A DNA stretch of 64,000 nucleotides from Smallanthus sonchifolius (GCA_023525975.1 CM042030.1:32296350-32360349), one strand, 5' to 3'; shown: positions 1 through 12,273, counted from the stretch's first letter. Numbers and translations are program-made. The notes: generated from the letters alone by a model not told the origin.

Positions 1-1662
1 TTCATCGGCCAGGGAATTGATCTGTGCTTGTTGAGCATCAAACTCCTCCTTCGACTTTTGAATGGTCTTCAACAGTTCAGCAACTTGGGTTTCTAAGACA
101 TTGATCCTTGCTTCATACGGATCAGAATTCCTAGATGATGAGGCTTCAGCATTATGGATGGGGGAGGAGAAAATTATGTCAAAGTCAAACCCTTATGAGA
201 AATCACCATAGTTGAAGGGTTGACCTGACGGCTCAGTGGTGTGAGGTGGGTGTGGAGATGGAATGATGGGAGTGGGTGTTATGGTTGGGGTGATGGTGAC
301 TGACTCCGTGAGAAGTGGAGTAGTCACCGTCACCTGGACGGTTGGAGTAGGGAGGGTCACCGTCACAGGAATCTCCTCTGTGACCGCTGTGACTGCCACA
401 TTATCTTGTACTAGTGGCCTTCTCCTCCTTCTGTACAGTTGCTGTGCTGGTGGGGTAGATTCTGACTCTGGACTGTCAGTTTCAGGTTGTACTTGCTGCA
501 CAGTCGGGATCTCTACAACCCTGGGGATAGCAACCTCTTGCCTATCGCCCCTCTTCTTGTTGGCACTCTCTTGCCTTTATCTTTGTAGAGCCGCGTCAGA
601 GTCAGAAGTCGGCTCATATTCGCTGCTCGAGCTTTGTCGATTTCTTTTTGAAGACGACGCAGGAAGGGTTACCTGTGCCAATCTCCTCGGGTGTGCCTGG
701 GATGGTGCGTCATCAGAATCAGAAGAATCTGATTCTGTTGCTTCTGAATCAGATTCCTCAGCACCACCATCACCACCTTCGTCATCACCTCCATCAATTT
801 CATTCTCTTCTTCTTGTTGTTCATCAGAATCATCACTCATCTCTGGTGCCGAATTGGGACTATACCAATTCTAATCTTCTGGTGCGACATATGCTTCATT
901 AAGCAGGTGGCCAAAGAGTTCGGTATGCATAGGGGTAGAATCTACATTGCCTGGCTTTAGAAACAGAGCAAATACTCTCTTGTCTACCCGTTTTACTTGC
1001 AGTCTCTCCCCGATAGCACGTAGGTTTGGCAATGCATCATCAATCAAAAGTTGCACAAACCTCGGGTACAATAGGAACCTAAACTTCTCTGCTGTATTAA
1101 TCTGATCATTGATTGCTTTGAAGATGTAGCGAGAGAAGTTGTAGCCCCTATTAAGAGACAAGCCCACCATGGTTGCTGCAAGGTCATGACCCATGGCATC
1201 TTTCCCCGCTTTTCTGGACGAGATGCACACGATCATGATGTGGGCAAAATACCGCCATTGATCCAAAACCCACATCTTCTTGTAAGAGGCATAGTCCCTC
1301 GCTCTGACATATCCCATTCTATGCCTCAAATATCCATCCACATAGTAATCTGGATAGGATGTCGGGTCGGTAGCGAGGTCTCCGAACTGCAGAACCCTTC
1401 TTATTGTATCCTCAGAGAAAGCGATAGCCCGACCATCAACGGTAGCCCTTATGACATTAGGGGATACCGTGCAGTCGTGCTCTACCGTCTCCCAGAATTG
1501 CTCCAAGTAAGGTCTTGAGACGGTTGGGTCAGCTGAGATTGCATAACTTATTTTTGATTGGTTCAAAAAGTCAATGATCTGCCGATACTGCAAAGCTGCC
1601 CCTTTCCACTCAGGTTGAGTGTTTGCTAACAAGTTGAACTCATCAGTGAATGCCCGAGCCAT
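1..1662 (-). pseudogene. Accessory ORF (aORF) of element A, broken, 5' part only
   Basis: The start is the ATG at 1662-1660, chosen because it aligns with the starts in elements C and D (M-A-R/H) and lies 3 bases after a splice-acceptor-like site. The N-terminal domain of about 265 residues is homologous to D: it has an EQFW motif, a later PRFVQLLIDD motif, and ends near YVAP. Three stops interrupt one continuous frame, at 873-871, 579-577 and 195-193. After the first stop come an acidic, serine-rich stretch, a basic RRRRR patch, a Thr/Val/Pro-rich linker, and near position 1 a heptad-like coiled coil. No signal peptide or membrane segment is visible, so a classical envelope protein is unlikely. 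Function unknown. Resemblance to Asteraceae proteins named synaptobrevin/longin-like is from memory. Confidence 0.75.
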
Positions 1663-1665
1663 AGT

Positions 1666-1702
1666 CTGCAGAAACACACAGAAAACATAATCAGAACAAC
1701 GT
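1666..1702 (-). promoter_or_regulatory. Putative 3' splice acceptor before aORF of A
   Basis: Read on the minus strand, a pyrimidine-rich tract (GTTTTCTGTGTGTTTCTGCAG) ends in CAG three bases before the aORF ATG. A similar acceptor-like sequence occurs at the same place in C (16380-16408) and D (34058-34094). This suggests the aORF is translated from a spliced subgenomic RNA. The splice donor was not identified. Confidence 0.5.
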
Positions 1703-1790
1703 ATATTATTGAAGATGAACAAACATGACACGGTATAGTGGTTACATTATGAACAAAAATTTCAGACTTGAAAATTTTTCTAAGTGTTGG

Positions 1791-1893
1791 TCCTGCGCAC
1801 TTAGCAAGTGCGCAGGCTTTTCCTCCTGCGTACTTAACAAGTACGCAGGAATTGCTTCTTGCGTACTTGCTAAGTGCGCAAGAACAACACTTG
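1791..1893. repeat. Palindromic array of A, aORF-proximal cluster (3 units)
   Basis: Three units in about 100 bp. The first two have 11-base arms, CCTGCGCACTT with AAGTGCGCAGG and CCTGCGTACTT with AAGTACGCAGG, around a 3-base centre. The third has one imperfect arm pair. The arms change together between units 1 and 2 (CAC/GTG versus TAC/GTA), so the palindrome is kept. Confidence 0.85.
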
Positions 1894-2396
1894 GCAAAAA
1901 ATTTTAGAATTTTTAAGAAAATCACAGATTGCTCAAAGACCGGGTTTAGTAGGTCAGGTCGGAATCGAGGATTCGAACTTATGGGACCATTATTAACACC
2001 AGTAACTACAAAACCAAGACCAATTTCTACTTAAAAACGTCGCCCAATCCCACAGTCGATTAAAATTCCACTGACGAAATATGGAGTCGATTAAGAACCC
2101 TATTAGCATAGAAATGTCAATAAGTTACCCAAACAACCCCAATTTTACCCAAAATATTTCGGATTTAACCTAAAAATTTCTAAGTCAGAATCGGTCCAAT
2201 GTCACGATTTAATGGATGGAAATCGCCTAGATTCTCACCAATGAGATGAAATTAGATGATGAAACTATAGTCGGGACGAAAAGAATGGTTTAGACACTTG
2301 ATTTTGAGTTAAATTTGCAGAGGGAAGGTGATTGGTTTGAAAGCTTGAAACTGAAAAAATTTTCTAAGTGTCACTTTTATACCCCTCACTTATCGG

Positions 2397-2571
2397 TCTT
2401 GCGTACTTGTTAAGTGCGCACGAGTTAACTCGTGCGTACTTACAAGTACGCAGGACTTAACTCTTGCGCATTTACAACTGCGCAAGACTAACTCTTGCGT
2501 ACTTGCTAAGTGCGCAAGGTTTACTTCGTGCGAACTTGACAAGTACGCACAAGCCTTAAGTGCGCAAATTT
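2397..2571. repeat. Palindromic array of A, distal cluster
   Basis: About five full or partial units of the GCGTACTT / AAGTGCGC type lie within 175 bp. Some are single half-sites. One half-site reads GCGAACTT, which is the D-family form. Confidence 0.8.
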
Positions 2572-3861
2572 GAAACTCAGATTTATGAATATTTTCAGGT
2601 CAAATAACGAACAAGATAAAAGTATTCAATCATGAGGTTTCAAATACAATTCATGAAGGTTAAACATAAAATATTTTTGCCTTTTTTCCGATTAAACTTG
2701 AACAATGCATAAACTTAAAATCTTTTTGTTCTTTTCAAGATAGATATATATACAAGTATTCACACAAACTATTTTTGATCAAAGACATGAGCACAGGATC
2801 ATATCAGGCTATCTTTTAGCAAAAACGATACAAAATAAACATCAAAGAATATGGGATCATGTCATGGATTACTCTTTATTCATATGTAATAATCACATAA
2901 ACAAGTAATTCAAGTTGACAATATTATAAGATTTGAAACTATACGCATCTTTGTATCATGTTCTTGTGTATTAAGGTATTAATTATAAGATATACAATGT
3001 GTACCCCACTGAAATGCTATTTTAACTTGTACTATCTCAAGGCATCTAAGATTTTCCCAATGATTTTCTAGATTTTCAAAATGAAGCTACATCTATTAGC
3101 ACAGGAAAAATCAAGCAGAATCCATAAGGATTATCGGGAATCATAAGATTCAGAATCGAGTGATTCATTTGTCTTGGTTTCATGTGATTTTCTTCTTTGA
3201 ATATCGGGATGATGATTCAGGATAATAAATATGGTGTTTGATTATCAGGTAAGGGGATCCAACTTTTATCTTGATTTGATTTCAATGAATCAGGAGTGAT
3301 TCAAGGGTGAATACATGCTCAACGGTTAATGTAGAGACATGTCTTGATTCAATCTCTCCTTGCATACTTGTGAGTATGGGCAGTGAGATGAACCGCATTA
3401 ATTGTGCTAACAACATAACCCGAAATTGATCTCAAAAGAAAATTATTGCCAAAATCTAACATCCTTTATCTGATAATGATCTTTTCTATTCTTTTACGCA
3501 CACACGCTTGCAAACATGGGTTTAAATCACGGTTGTAATTTAGATTTAGTTTCCACACTACTAGTGATTCAAAGACGCATACAGCCTATTGACAATTCAA
3601 ATTACTTGTAAATAAACAGATTAAAAACATAATAATTTAAACAATTAAATAAACATGACGCAATCATTTCCCATATGAGCAGTCTATGACGTTTAGATCA
3701 TTTCTGATGTACTATCATTTCCTCTTTTCTCAAGTTAACTTTGAAATTTTCTACATTTTTTTTTGTAAAATATTTTAAAGACTAAAAGAACTATACAGAA
3801 AATTTAAAAGAATTAAAAATTTAACTTTCATGAATTGAATTGAGTTAAGAAAACTTAGTTT

Positions 3862-6800
3862 TCACTCAGGATTGAACATTCGTATCAAGTTGACAAGATG
3901 CTCAAAACGGGATCGATCAAATGCCTTTGTGAAAAGGTCAGCAAGATTGTCATCCGTGTGAACTGTTACAAGTTCAATTAAATGCTTTTCAGCACAGTCA
4001 CGGATGAAATGATGGCGAATCTCTATATGTTTAGTTTTGGAATGTTTCACCGGGTTATTTGTGATGGACATGGTGGCATTGTTGTCAATGAATAGAGGAG
4101 TTCCAGTGAAGTTTAAGCCGTAGTCTCTCAACTGTTGCTGAATCCACAGTATCTGAGAACAACTGCTCGCTGCAGCAATGTATTCTGCTTCACAAGTTGA
4201 GACAGAAACCGTTGACTGCTTCTTACACAGCCAGGAGACCAGTCTGTCTCCTAAGAATTGACATCCACCAGAAGTTGACTTTCTGTCAAGGTTACAACCG
4301 CCATAATCTTAATCAGTGTAGGCTTTGAAGTCAAATGACTGCTGCTTGGAGTACCAAAGACCTAATCGGGGTTTCCCTTTTAGGTATCTGAAAATTCTCT
4401 TCACGGCTATCATATGTGACTCCTTTGGTTGAGACTGAAACATTGAGCACAAACATACAGCAAACATTATATCGGGTCTTGAAGCTGTGAGATACATAAG
4501 TGATCCGATCATCCCACGGTACAATCTACTGTCTACATCCTTTCCATCTTTGTCAGGATGCAAACCATGATTGACTGGGATAGGTGTGCCATAAGTACTG
4601 CTATCATTCATCTTGTATTTTGATAAGATGTCCTGCACATACTTAGTTTGATGTAGATAAATGCCATCCTCTCTTTGACTGACTTGCAGACCCAGGAAGA
4701 ATGACAATTCACCCATATTACTCATTTCAAATTTGGACTTCATCACCTGCTCGAATTCCCTACACATCCCTTCATTGGTAGACCCAAAAATGATGTCGTC
4801 GACATATACTTGTACAAGAAGAATGTCACCTCCTGCTTTCCTAATGAAGAGAGTCGAGTCAATCTGTCCACGGTCGAAACCATTAGACAATAAATGCTTA
4901 GATAATGTCTCATACCATGCCCGCGGTGCTTGATGAAGACAATAAAGTGCTTTGTCGAGCTTATACACTTTATTGATATTATGCGGATCTTCAAAACCGG
5001 GAGGCTGAGTGACATAGACTTCTTCATGAACTTTACCATAAAGGAAAGCACTCTTCACATCAAGTTGATAGACCTTGAAGCCGACATATGTGGAATAAGC
5101 CAAGAACAGTCGAATGGCTTCAATTCTAGCAACCGGGGCATATACTTCCGTGTAATCCAAGCCCTCTTGCTGATAAAAACCCTGAACAACCAATCTTGCT
5201 TTGTTCTTCACAACAACATGACGATCATCCGTCTTGCATTTGAACACCCATCTGGTTCCAATTGGCTGAAAGCCTTTTGGCAAGTCAACCAAATCCCACA
5301 CGTGCAAATTTTGGAATTGAGACAATTCATCTTGCATCGCCTCAATCCAGCAGTTGACAGTGAGAGCCTCCTTCACATTCTTCGGCTCTAACTGGGACAC
5401 GAATGCAGAATGCAGCATGCAGACATGTTTCCATGACACCAGTGTCAAGTTTCTCTGCGTAAAGACTGGTGTTCTCAGTGATGGTTCGATGACGAGTCTG
5501 AACGCCGGCATTAGGATCACCAATAATATTGTCAATTGGTTGATTCCTATGCACTCTCGTCTCCGGTACAATTGGTTCCTTAATTTCCGGATCAAGATTC
5601 GTGCTTAACTCCCCCATTTCATGTGTTCCAGAGGAAGAAGATTCAATGTTAATTGGATCAGCTGGAGCTTCATTTCCTACAGTTGTGTTAGGATTAGCTG
5701 GAGCGTCATCTCCAACGACAAGAACATCTTCACTGTTATCACTGTCATGAGTTCCAGATGCAGATGCAGCATTGGAATCAGGAGTTACAATCGGTACAGT
5801 GGCATGAGTAGAGAAGCTGGAGTCATCGCTGCCACCCAATAAATCATAGACATTTGCAGCGTCATCTGCAGATATATCAGGAAGATTGAATGACTTGAAT
5901 AGCGCATCATAATCAAAACCCCAAGCTGGACCTGTTGGTTCGGGTGGAATGCTGTGTTTACTACAATCCACTTCAAACCATTCCTCGACAGTACGAGTTC
6001 CTATGTTGTACACTCTCTTGCAAGGCATGTTGGCAAAGTATCCTAAGAAGATGCCTTCCACCACTTTTGCATGAAACTTAGACTGGCGGTCTTTGTACTG
6101 TAGCAACAAGGAGCAAGGACTACCGAAAGGAACTAGGTAATCAAGATTGGGAAGTCGATTGTTGATCAACTCGTAACAAGTCTTGTTGTGCCTCTTCACT
6201 ACCAGAACTCTGTTTAAGACGTGACACGTTGTATTAATTGCTTCTGCCCAGAAAGTGACAGGAAGCTTTGCATCCGACAGCATAGTCCTTGCAGTCTCAA
6301 TCAGTGTTCTGTTCTTCCGTTCAGCAACTCCATTCTGCTGAGGCGTGTACGACGCGCTGAATTCATGATGGATCCCTTTCTTGAGACAGAAAAGCTCCAT
6401 CAAATTATTCTTGAACTCAGTTTCGTTGTCGCTCCTTATCCTTCTAACTTTCAGCTTGCAAAGAGATTCCAAGCTCAGGATCAAGTATTGAAGGATATCA
6501 GCAGTCTCGTCTTTAGTACCTAAAAAATGCACCCAAGAAAAACGTGAGAAATCATCAGTTACAACCAGACAGAACGACTTACCTCTAATACTCCTAATAC
6601 TTATGGGGCCAAACAGATCCATGTGTAATAGCTCCAAAGGGGTATCAATAGAGTTTTGGAGCTTAGGCTTGTGAGACTTCCGTTGTTGTTTGCCCTTTTT
6701 ACAAGGAATACAATCATCTGCAATGGTAAACCTCAGATTAGGAACCCCGGTTACCAAACCGTTTCGGACAAGATGATTCGTTTTACGATACGAAATATGT

Positions 6801-7261
6801 CCGAGTTTCCTATGCCACAAGATAGAGTCAAGTTCTGCCGCTTTTGTAAGCAAACAAGTAGCAACTGATGAGGTGGTTGTTGCAACGCTCATATCGATCT
6901 GATATGTGTCATTCGTTCTTGGTGCTCTCATCATAATCCAGTCTTCGGGAACCTCAAAACCAGGTTTGAGAATCAGGCATTCTGACTTGTCAAACATCAC
7001 CGAGTACTCCTTATCACACATTTGGGAGACACTCAACAGGTTATGCTTCAGCTGCTCGCAGAAGTTGACATTGTCAAAGATGACCCAACCGTTTGAAACC
7101 TCGCCTTGACACGTGATGCTGCCTCCTTTTTCTCCTGCAAAGGCCACATAGCCGCCTCTGAATGGTTTAACGTCTTGAAGCAGGGCCATGTTTCCTGTCA
7201 TGTGCCTGGAACATCCACTATCTACATACCAGCGGTTCGAGATAGTACCCTTTGGACGTCC
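3862..7261 (-). pseudogene. pol of element A (PR-IN-RT-RNase H), one frameshift and one stop
   Basis: This is a Ty1/copia polyprotein. Protease motif WYVDSGCSRHMTG lies near 7225. It is followed by the pre-integrase HHCC region, the integrase core (DLFGP, then a SDN-ETEF motif where the family has SDNG, then AERKNRT), the RT motif YVDDIIFGS near 4800, and the RNase H motif CEAEYIAAAS near 4190. A 7-bp tandem duplication around 5407-5421 (repeated CTGCAT) shifts the frame just before the RT-proximal motif FVSQLEPKN. A TAA at 4311-4309 replaces a serine codon in RNase H. The end is at 3862. The frame of pol differs from that of gag, which bears on how pol is expressed. Confidence 0.92.
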
Positions 7262-7292
7262 CTGCACGAGTAACAAAAAAGAATTAGTTAGA
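7262..7292 (-). promoter_or_regulatory. Gag stop and putative 3' splice acceptor at the gag-pol junction of A
   Basis: On the minus strand, a branch-point-like TCTAAC overlaps the gag stop (TAA, 7286-7284). A T-rich tract and GTGCAG follow, then pol. The distance from TCTAAC to the acceptor is 25 bases here and 21 in B and D, so the gag-pol frame relation is not kept while the acceptor features are. Confidence 0.5.
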
Positions 7293-10200
7293 TTTGGAGA
7301 CCCAAGCCATTGTGGTCTTGGGTCGTCCGTCTTTCTCAAAATAAACTACTTCTTTCAACTCACAGTCAAGATGACTGTTCAAAAGTGGTGAATCTTTGGA
7401 GGATTTGGGAACAGGAGATTGAGAACCTTTTACTTTCTTGTTCCAGGATCTCTTTTGATTCTTAACCAGAACAGGAGACTTTGGCTCAACCACAGCCGAT
7501 GAACTTGTGGAAGCTTCACCTGATTCAGCTTTAGTCAGCTGTTCCAGCTTTCTCAACCTCTTATACCTTCTTCTTATATGTGGCTTAGATAGTCTAGCCA
7601 CAGATTTCTCACCAGTATGTGTACTACCAGATGTAGATACACGAGGTACAACATGTTGCTTTACCTTTCTTGCCACCGATGGTTTGGCCTCAGATTTGAT
7701 CTTTGGCTTTGCCATTGGTTGGACTGGTGGTTTCACCACATTCTGCTTTGGATGTTTGGGAGATGGTTTCACTGGTGGCGACCTGGGAATAACAGCTGGT
7801 TGTGAAACAACAGGCCGTTTCCCTTGGTTCTTAGAAGGACAGTTCACAAAAATGTGACCAACCAAGCCACAGTGAAAACAGTTCCTCTTGTCTACATAAG
7901 TTCTCTTATAAGGCTCATTGGATCTGGCCTTAGAAAACTCTCCATTATGAGCAGGAGGAGTTGGTTTCTGAACAGCAGTCTGAACCTTAGCAATTTGATT
8001 TTTGGGAGTATAGTATTTTTCCAAATTTTCTTTGTAACCAAGACCAAAGTAAGCTGAAAAAGCCTCTTTCTTTACTTGGTTAAGATTTTTATACCCCCCA
8101 TAAAGCATTACCTTAAGTTTATCATTTGATTCAATGACATCAGGTTCAGTTAAAATGCAATTATCACCATTAGTGATAATGTTTTTCTTGACTTTCTGTT
8201 CAGTCAACAACTCCTTAGATACTACTCCTTCAGGGCAAGAGTTAACCAACCCATCTTCAGAAGCAGTAACAAACTCCTCACTAGATGTGGAGTTAGCCTT
8301 ACTTGAGGATTCATCCTTCTTAGGGGAATCATCCTTATCAGAGGACTCATCTTTACAAGTGAGATCAATGTCTATTAAGCTATTGACAAACTTCCCTCTC
8401 ACTGGTGGAAGAATGGCATTGGTACCAAGACCTAGACCATTCATTTTCCTCACTACAGATTCGTAGTGTTCCACCACAAAGCGAGAGTTTTTCAACTTCT
8501 CATTAGTGCATTTTAACTGCAAGATCTCATTTTGCAGCTTGTTGATTTCATTGTTCCGTTTTTCTAACCCCTTATAAGCAATATCCAAGTGAAGCTGTTG
8601 ATCGCTCATTTTTAAAGAATACTCACGTTTTTCCTTTGTCAATGTGTAAATAGATTCTTTAAAACGTTTTTCGTTTTCTTTATAGTTTAGAGCTGCGATA
8701 CTTAGGGGTTCAATTTTGTCTTGGAGCTTAGAGTTTTCAAGTTTTAGCCCTAGACACTTAGAACATGAAACAACAGAAAAGGGATTAGAGTCTACCTCAT
8801 GAGATGAACTTGTTGCTTCTCCAATGGCCATGAGAGCAACAACAGTCGACTCCTCTTTCTCAGCTACCGAAGCTTCCTTTCCTTCAGCTTCCTCCTCTTC
8901 CTCTGTAGCAGCAGTAGTAGACTCTTTTGGGTCAGTAATAGAAGCTTCCCTTCTTTCTGCTTCCATCATTTCCATGATCTCAGCCATGAGACCAACCTGT
9001 GTTTGTGCGATGATGGCATCCTCAAGATGAACGCCCCAATCAAAGTTGTCGTCCTGTTGGGCTACCAGTGCATTGGACGTTCCACTTTGGCTTTGATTGT
9101 GGTGGTTTGGATTGTTTTGGCCATGGCTGTTTCCTTGGCTGGGTCGGGTAAAACCAGAGGCAGGTGCTCTGTCTTTCTGAAACTCACGAGCAAAGTGTCC
9201 ATAGTTCAGACACTTGTAGCATTTGGCCTTAGATTTGTCAAACCCGACCTTGGCATTAGGATGCCCGCCAATAAACTTTCTTCATGTTCTGTTCAAGAAA
9301 CGCTTGGCTCTCCTCAAAAGCATGGCCATATTCCATTGAATATCCATGTCCTCCATGTCATTAGGATCCACTTGATTAAAATCTTCTTCAATCGTCTCTG
9401 GATCAGTAAGCTTGCCACCTATGAAATTTTCATATGCAAGCATACAAGATGAGAATAAAGCTACATGATCTTCAGCTATTCTGGCTATAGCTGAGTTGTT
9501 AGCTGAAGACGTAGCAGGAGGATTTCTTGAGGTATTTTGATGATGAGACCCCAACCCTGATCCTGAAGCATAGCAAGCATGACCACCACATCCAGTTGAG
9601 TGGTCTTCTTCAGTAGGATTTCCAGTGAAGAGGACAATTCCAGAGCCAGATGACTTGGATGTAGAAGTCGTCCCATGATACATAGAAGGGTCTTGTATCT
9701 GGGGTCTTCCAGAGCTCTCCTTTCTTTTCAAGTTCATTTGAATCTTTCCTATTGCTTCCTCAACTGTCAACTCATAGAATTTAGGATTTTCCCTCATCAG
9801 GGTTGTGTACATCTCAAATTTGGGTGGTAAGGCATCCAAAAACTTTTCCACCATCTCTTCATCTGGATACTTGAGGTCAAAAGCATTCAACTCAGTCTGT
9901 AAATGATAGAACCTAGAGATAAGGTCATCTAAAGATTAGTTCTCAAAGAATTTGAAGCACTCATACTGCTTCCTGAGAAGATCCCGCTTACTCTTCTTGA
10001 TGTCACAATTTCCTTCGAATCTCTTCTGTAAGTCTTTCCAGAGATCCTTAGAATTTTCATTCCCTCGGAAACTGTGGAACAATTCCCGAGTTAATGCCAT
10101 AGTGATCGAACCAAGTGCCTTCTTTTCTCGATCATAAGCTTTCTTTTCTTCGTCAGAAAGCTTAGAGATAGGCTTGGGCAATTCATCATCAAGATAGATG

Positions 10201-10388
10201 TGTGTGGGATGCTTATATCCCTCAAGGATTGGTATCCATAATGATGAGTCGGTATATGAAATGTAGTGCTCAAAACGTGCTTTCCAATTAGAATAATCGT
10301 TCACGTTCAGCAACTTGGGTGGTTTCTGTGGTGTACCGATCTCATTATCATAATTCAGCAGGTTTCCAAGATTCTGAAGATTCGACAT
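7284..10388 (-). pseudogene. gag of element A, large two-knuckle form, two nonsense codons
   Basis: A single frame of about 1030 codons from ATG 10388 is broken by stops at 9938-9936 and 9284-9282. The N-terminus (NYDNEIGTPQKPPKLL, then a DYSNWKARF motif) is the copia gag domain. The first zinc knuckle, near 9240-9196, reads CYKC-LNYG-H-FARE-F, with the last cysteine replaced by phenylalanine. A central heptad-rich region near 8460-8760 could form a coiled coil, as described for Sirevirus Gag. A second knuckle CFHCGLVGHIFVNC lies near 7884-7843. A basic motif and the conserved tail GRPKTTMAWV precede the stop. The start was chosen by alignment with D. Confidence 0.88.
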
Positions 10389-10962
10389 AGTGAACACTTA
10401 GTCAAATTTCACAAAAGTCAGACACAGTTGCGCACTTGGTTTTGGCCTTGCGCACTTGAGAAATGGTCTTGCGTATTTAGATTTCCTCTTGCATACTTGT
10501 AAGTACGCAGGAGGAAATGACTAAGTACGCAGGATATGACTTAAGTTCTCACAATTTCAGTCTTGCACACTTGTAAGTACGCAGGAGATAAGTCTTGCGT
10601 ATTTAGTAAGTACGCAGAAGACTGTACTTTTTGCCAAAAATGGTATGTACGCAGGATACCTTTTCAGCAACTCTCACCAACCTTTTCCGGTGACCTGAAA
10701 ATCGCCGGAGATGGTAAAAATTGGTCTGATGATTAATGCAAATGAGCCAAAGGGTCAGAAACTTGTTTCTAACCAACCTTTGATGCTCAAATAACCCAAA
10801 TACACAACAAAAATTGGTTTTTTGAGAGATTTTTGCTTCTAAAAAAGTGCTTAAGAGCTACCCCTTTTTTATCACAAATATCAACAAAAATACCACTTTT
10901 TGCTTGTAAAACTCAGTAAAAAGTCTCCAAACTCACTTACAACACTCGAATTCAAGAGCAAT
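10389..10962 (-). other. Leader of element A
   Basis: Untranslated leader of about 570 bases between primer site and gag. It contains a palindrome array (10428-10653) next to gag and an AT-rich, otherwise featureless part. The layout matches the leaders of B, C and D. Confidence 0.75.
10428..10653. repeat. Palindromic array of A in the leader
   Basis: Several full and half units of the GCGTACTT / AAGTACGC type, including CTTGCATACTTGTAAGTACG and TTGCGTATTTAGTAAGTACG. Some arms have decayed at the CpG (GCG to GCA). Confidence 0.8.
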
Positions 10963-10974
10963 GCTCTGATACCA
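10963..10974 (-). other. Primer binding site of A (initiator tRNA-Met type)
   Basis: Minus-strand TGGTATCAGAGC lies 2 bases after the LTR end. It is the standard plant copia primer site, complementary to the 3' end of initiator tRNA-Met. Confidence 0.92.
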
Positions 10975-10976
10975 CT

Positions 10977-11508
10977 TGTAGGTCCCTTCGTGTGTGTCGG
11001 ATCGTTGCATGCAAGTGGTCTACTAGTCGGACCGGGTGCGGAATACCCGTGACTAGGCGGAGAGTCTAACTAAAACAAAGTAAACCAACACGAGAGTCAC
11101 AATAAAAGTTCTTTCTATTATAAACACTCGACGGTTACAGAGAGAATACAAATTGCGTACTTAACAAACTGAGTTCGTCTAAGATATGAGTTCTGCGTAC
11201 TTATCCTCTGTGAACCAAACCTATTTATACAGACCTGATGTCTGCGCAGTTAGCAAGTGCGCAGGACCAAATGCTCTTGCGTACTTAGCAAGTACGCATG
11301 GGTCTTCCTGCATACTTGCTAAGTACGCAGGAGCTTTCTCCTGTGCACATGTAAGTGCGCAAAACACTTAGAAGAAATGCAACATACACTATGTAAAAGT
11401 AAATATAACTATTACATAACGACTCTTACAAACAAAAACAAATTACAGACATTAGAAATACAAACTAAGACTCTATCCAGAGTGTTGTCACAGGAAAGTG
11501 CATCTACA
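10977..11508 (-). repeat. 5' LTR of element A (532 bp)
   Basis: The LTR is bounded by TG and CA with inverted ends TGTAG and CTACA. One edge is fixed by the primer site and the other by the point where element B coding sequence resumes. It contains four palindrome units at 11241-11362. The partner LTR is outside the window, so age cannot be estimated. Confidence 0.9.
11241..11362. repeat. Palindromic array within LTR of A (4 units)
   Basis: Four units with arms such as CTGCGCAGTT / AAGTGCGCAG and TTGCGTACTT / AAGTACGCA around 3-base centres, spaced about 30 bases apart. Confidence 0.85.
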
Positions 11509-12273
11509 AAATTTCCTGTCCAAACAACAACCACCAAAATCAGAATTAGTGTAAGCATTGAATTCAAAGTTAGAACCATGAGGAAACCATAGTCCCAGTT
11601 TTTGTTTTCCTTTTACATAACGAAATATTCTCTTTACTGCAATCAAATGAGACTCTTTTGGTTTTGCTTGGAACCTGGAACAAATACACACAGCGAACAT
11701 TATATATGGCCTTGAAGCGGTTAAGTACATGAGAGATCCAATCATTACACGGTAGAGTCGGCAATCAACTTCTTTTCCATCCGGGTCATAATTCAATTTA
11801 TGGTTGACCGGAATCGGAGTATCATATGGGGTACAGTCCTCCATCTTGAATCGGCTCAAGATGTCCTTTGCATACTTGGACTGATGAATAAAGAAACCAT
11901 CTTCCTTCTGATTAACTTGAAGACCTAGGAAAAATGATAACTCTCACATAGCTTACATCTCAAACTTTTATTTCATAATACTCTCAAACTCTTTGCATAA
12001 CCCTTCATTTGTAGAGCCAAAAATAATATCGTCTACATATATATGTACCGGTAGGTATTCTCCCCCTGCTTTCTTAATGAATAAAGTTGAGTCAATATCT
12101 CCACGAACAAAATCATTCTCCATAAGATGTGTAGACAACGTTTCATACCACGCTCGAGGAGCTTGATGAAGACCATAGAGAGCTTTATCAAGATTGAAAA
12201 CTTTAGACGGATTAATTGGATCTTCAAACCCCGGCGGCTGACATACATAAACTTCCTCCTTGACTTTACCATA
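11509..12273 (-). pseudogene. Element B, 3' part: RT and RNase H fragment
   Basis: Minus-strand copia pol closely similar to element D: EEVYVCQPPGFEDP, LYGLHQAPRAWY, YVDDIIFGSTNEG, then SLMYLTASRP. Several stops occur between 11975 and 11935. The reading ends within RNase H (GGCCLDRK) where element A is inserted. At 12273 the frame is cut by element C and continues at 42727 without loss, in the motif KSAFLYG-KVKEEVY. B is the oldest visible host of the nested stack. Confidence 0.92.
12269..12273. repeat. Target-site duplication of C, left copy (CCATA)
   Basis: CCATA directly precedes the LTR start TGTTGG and is repeated at 42727-42731 after the other LTR. It proves that the two LTRs belong to one insertion. 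Confidence 0.95.

Larger units (their letters stand above)
1703..3861 (-). other. Non-coding gap between pol and aORF of A
   Basis: About 2.1 kb of AT-rich sequence with no credible ORF separates the end of pol from the aORF. It contains two palindrome clusters (annotated separately) and otherwise low-complexity AT-rich DNA. Elements C and D have a gap of similar size here. SIRE1 differs, with its env-like frame directly following pol. Confidence 0.7.
1..11508 (-). mobile_element. Copia element A (Sirevirus-like), 5' LTR to aORF, 3' end outside window
   Basis: On the minus strand this element reads LTR (10977-11508), tRNA-Met-type primer site, leader with palindromes, gag, pol, non-coding gap with two palindrome clusters, and an accessory ORF that runs off the left edge. 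The 3' LTR is not in the window. It is inserted in the RNase H region of element B: B coding sequence resumes at 11509, directly after the LTR terminus. The flanking AAATT could be one copy of a 5-bp target duplication, but its partner is outside. Several in-frame stops and one frameshift make this copy non-autonomous. The Sirevirus assignment rests on the large Gag, the extra 3' ORF and the overall layout, and is an inference. Confidence 0.88.

Noticed and set aside
263..874. 203-codon plus-strand ORF
   Set aside because: Antisense shadow of the low-complexity Ser/Asp region of the A aORF.
1725..1907. Small Cys-rich ORFs (SKCAG..., NKYAG...) over the palindromes
   Set aside because: The peptides are produced by the palindrome sequence itself, occur on both strands, and have no conserved start. 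They are shadows.
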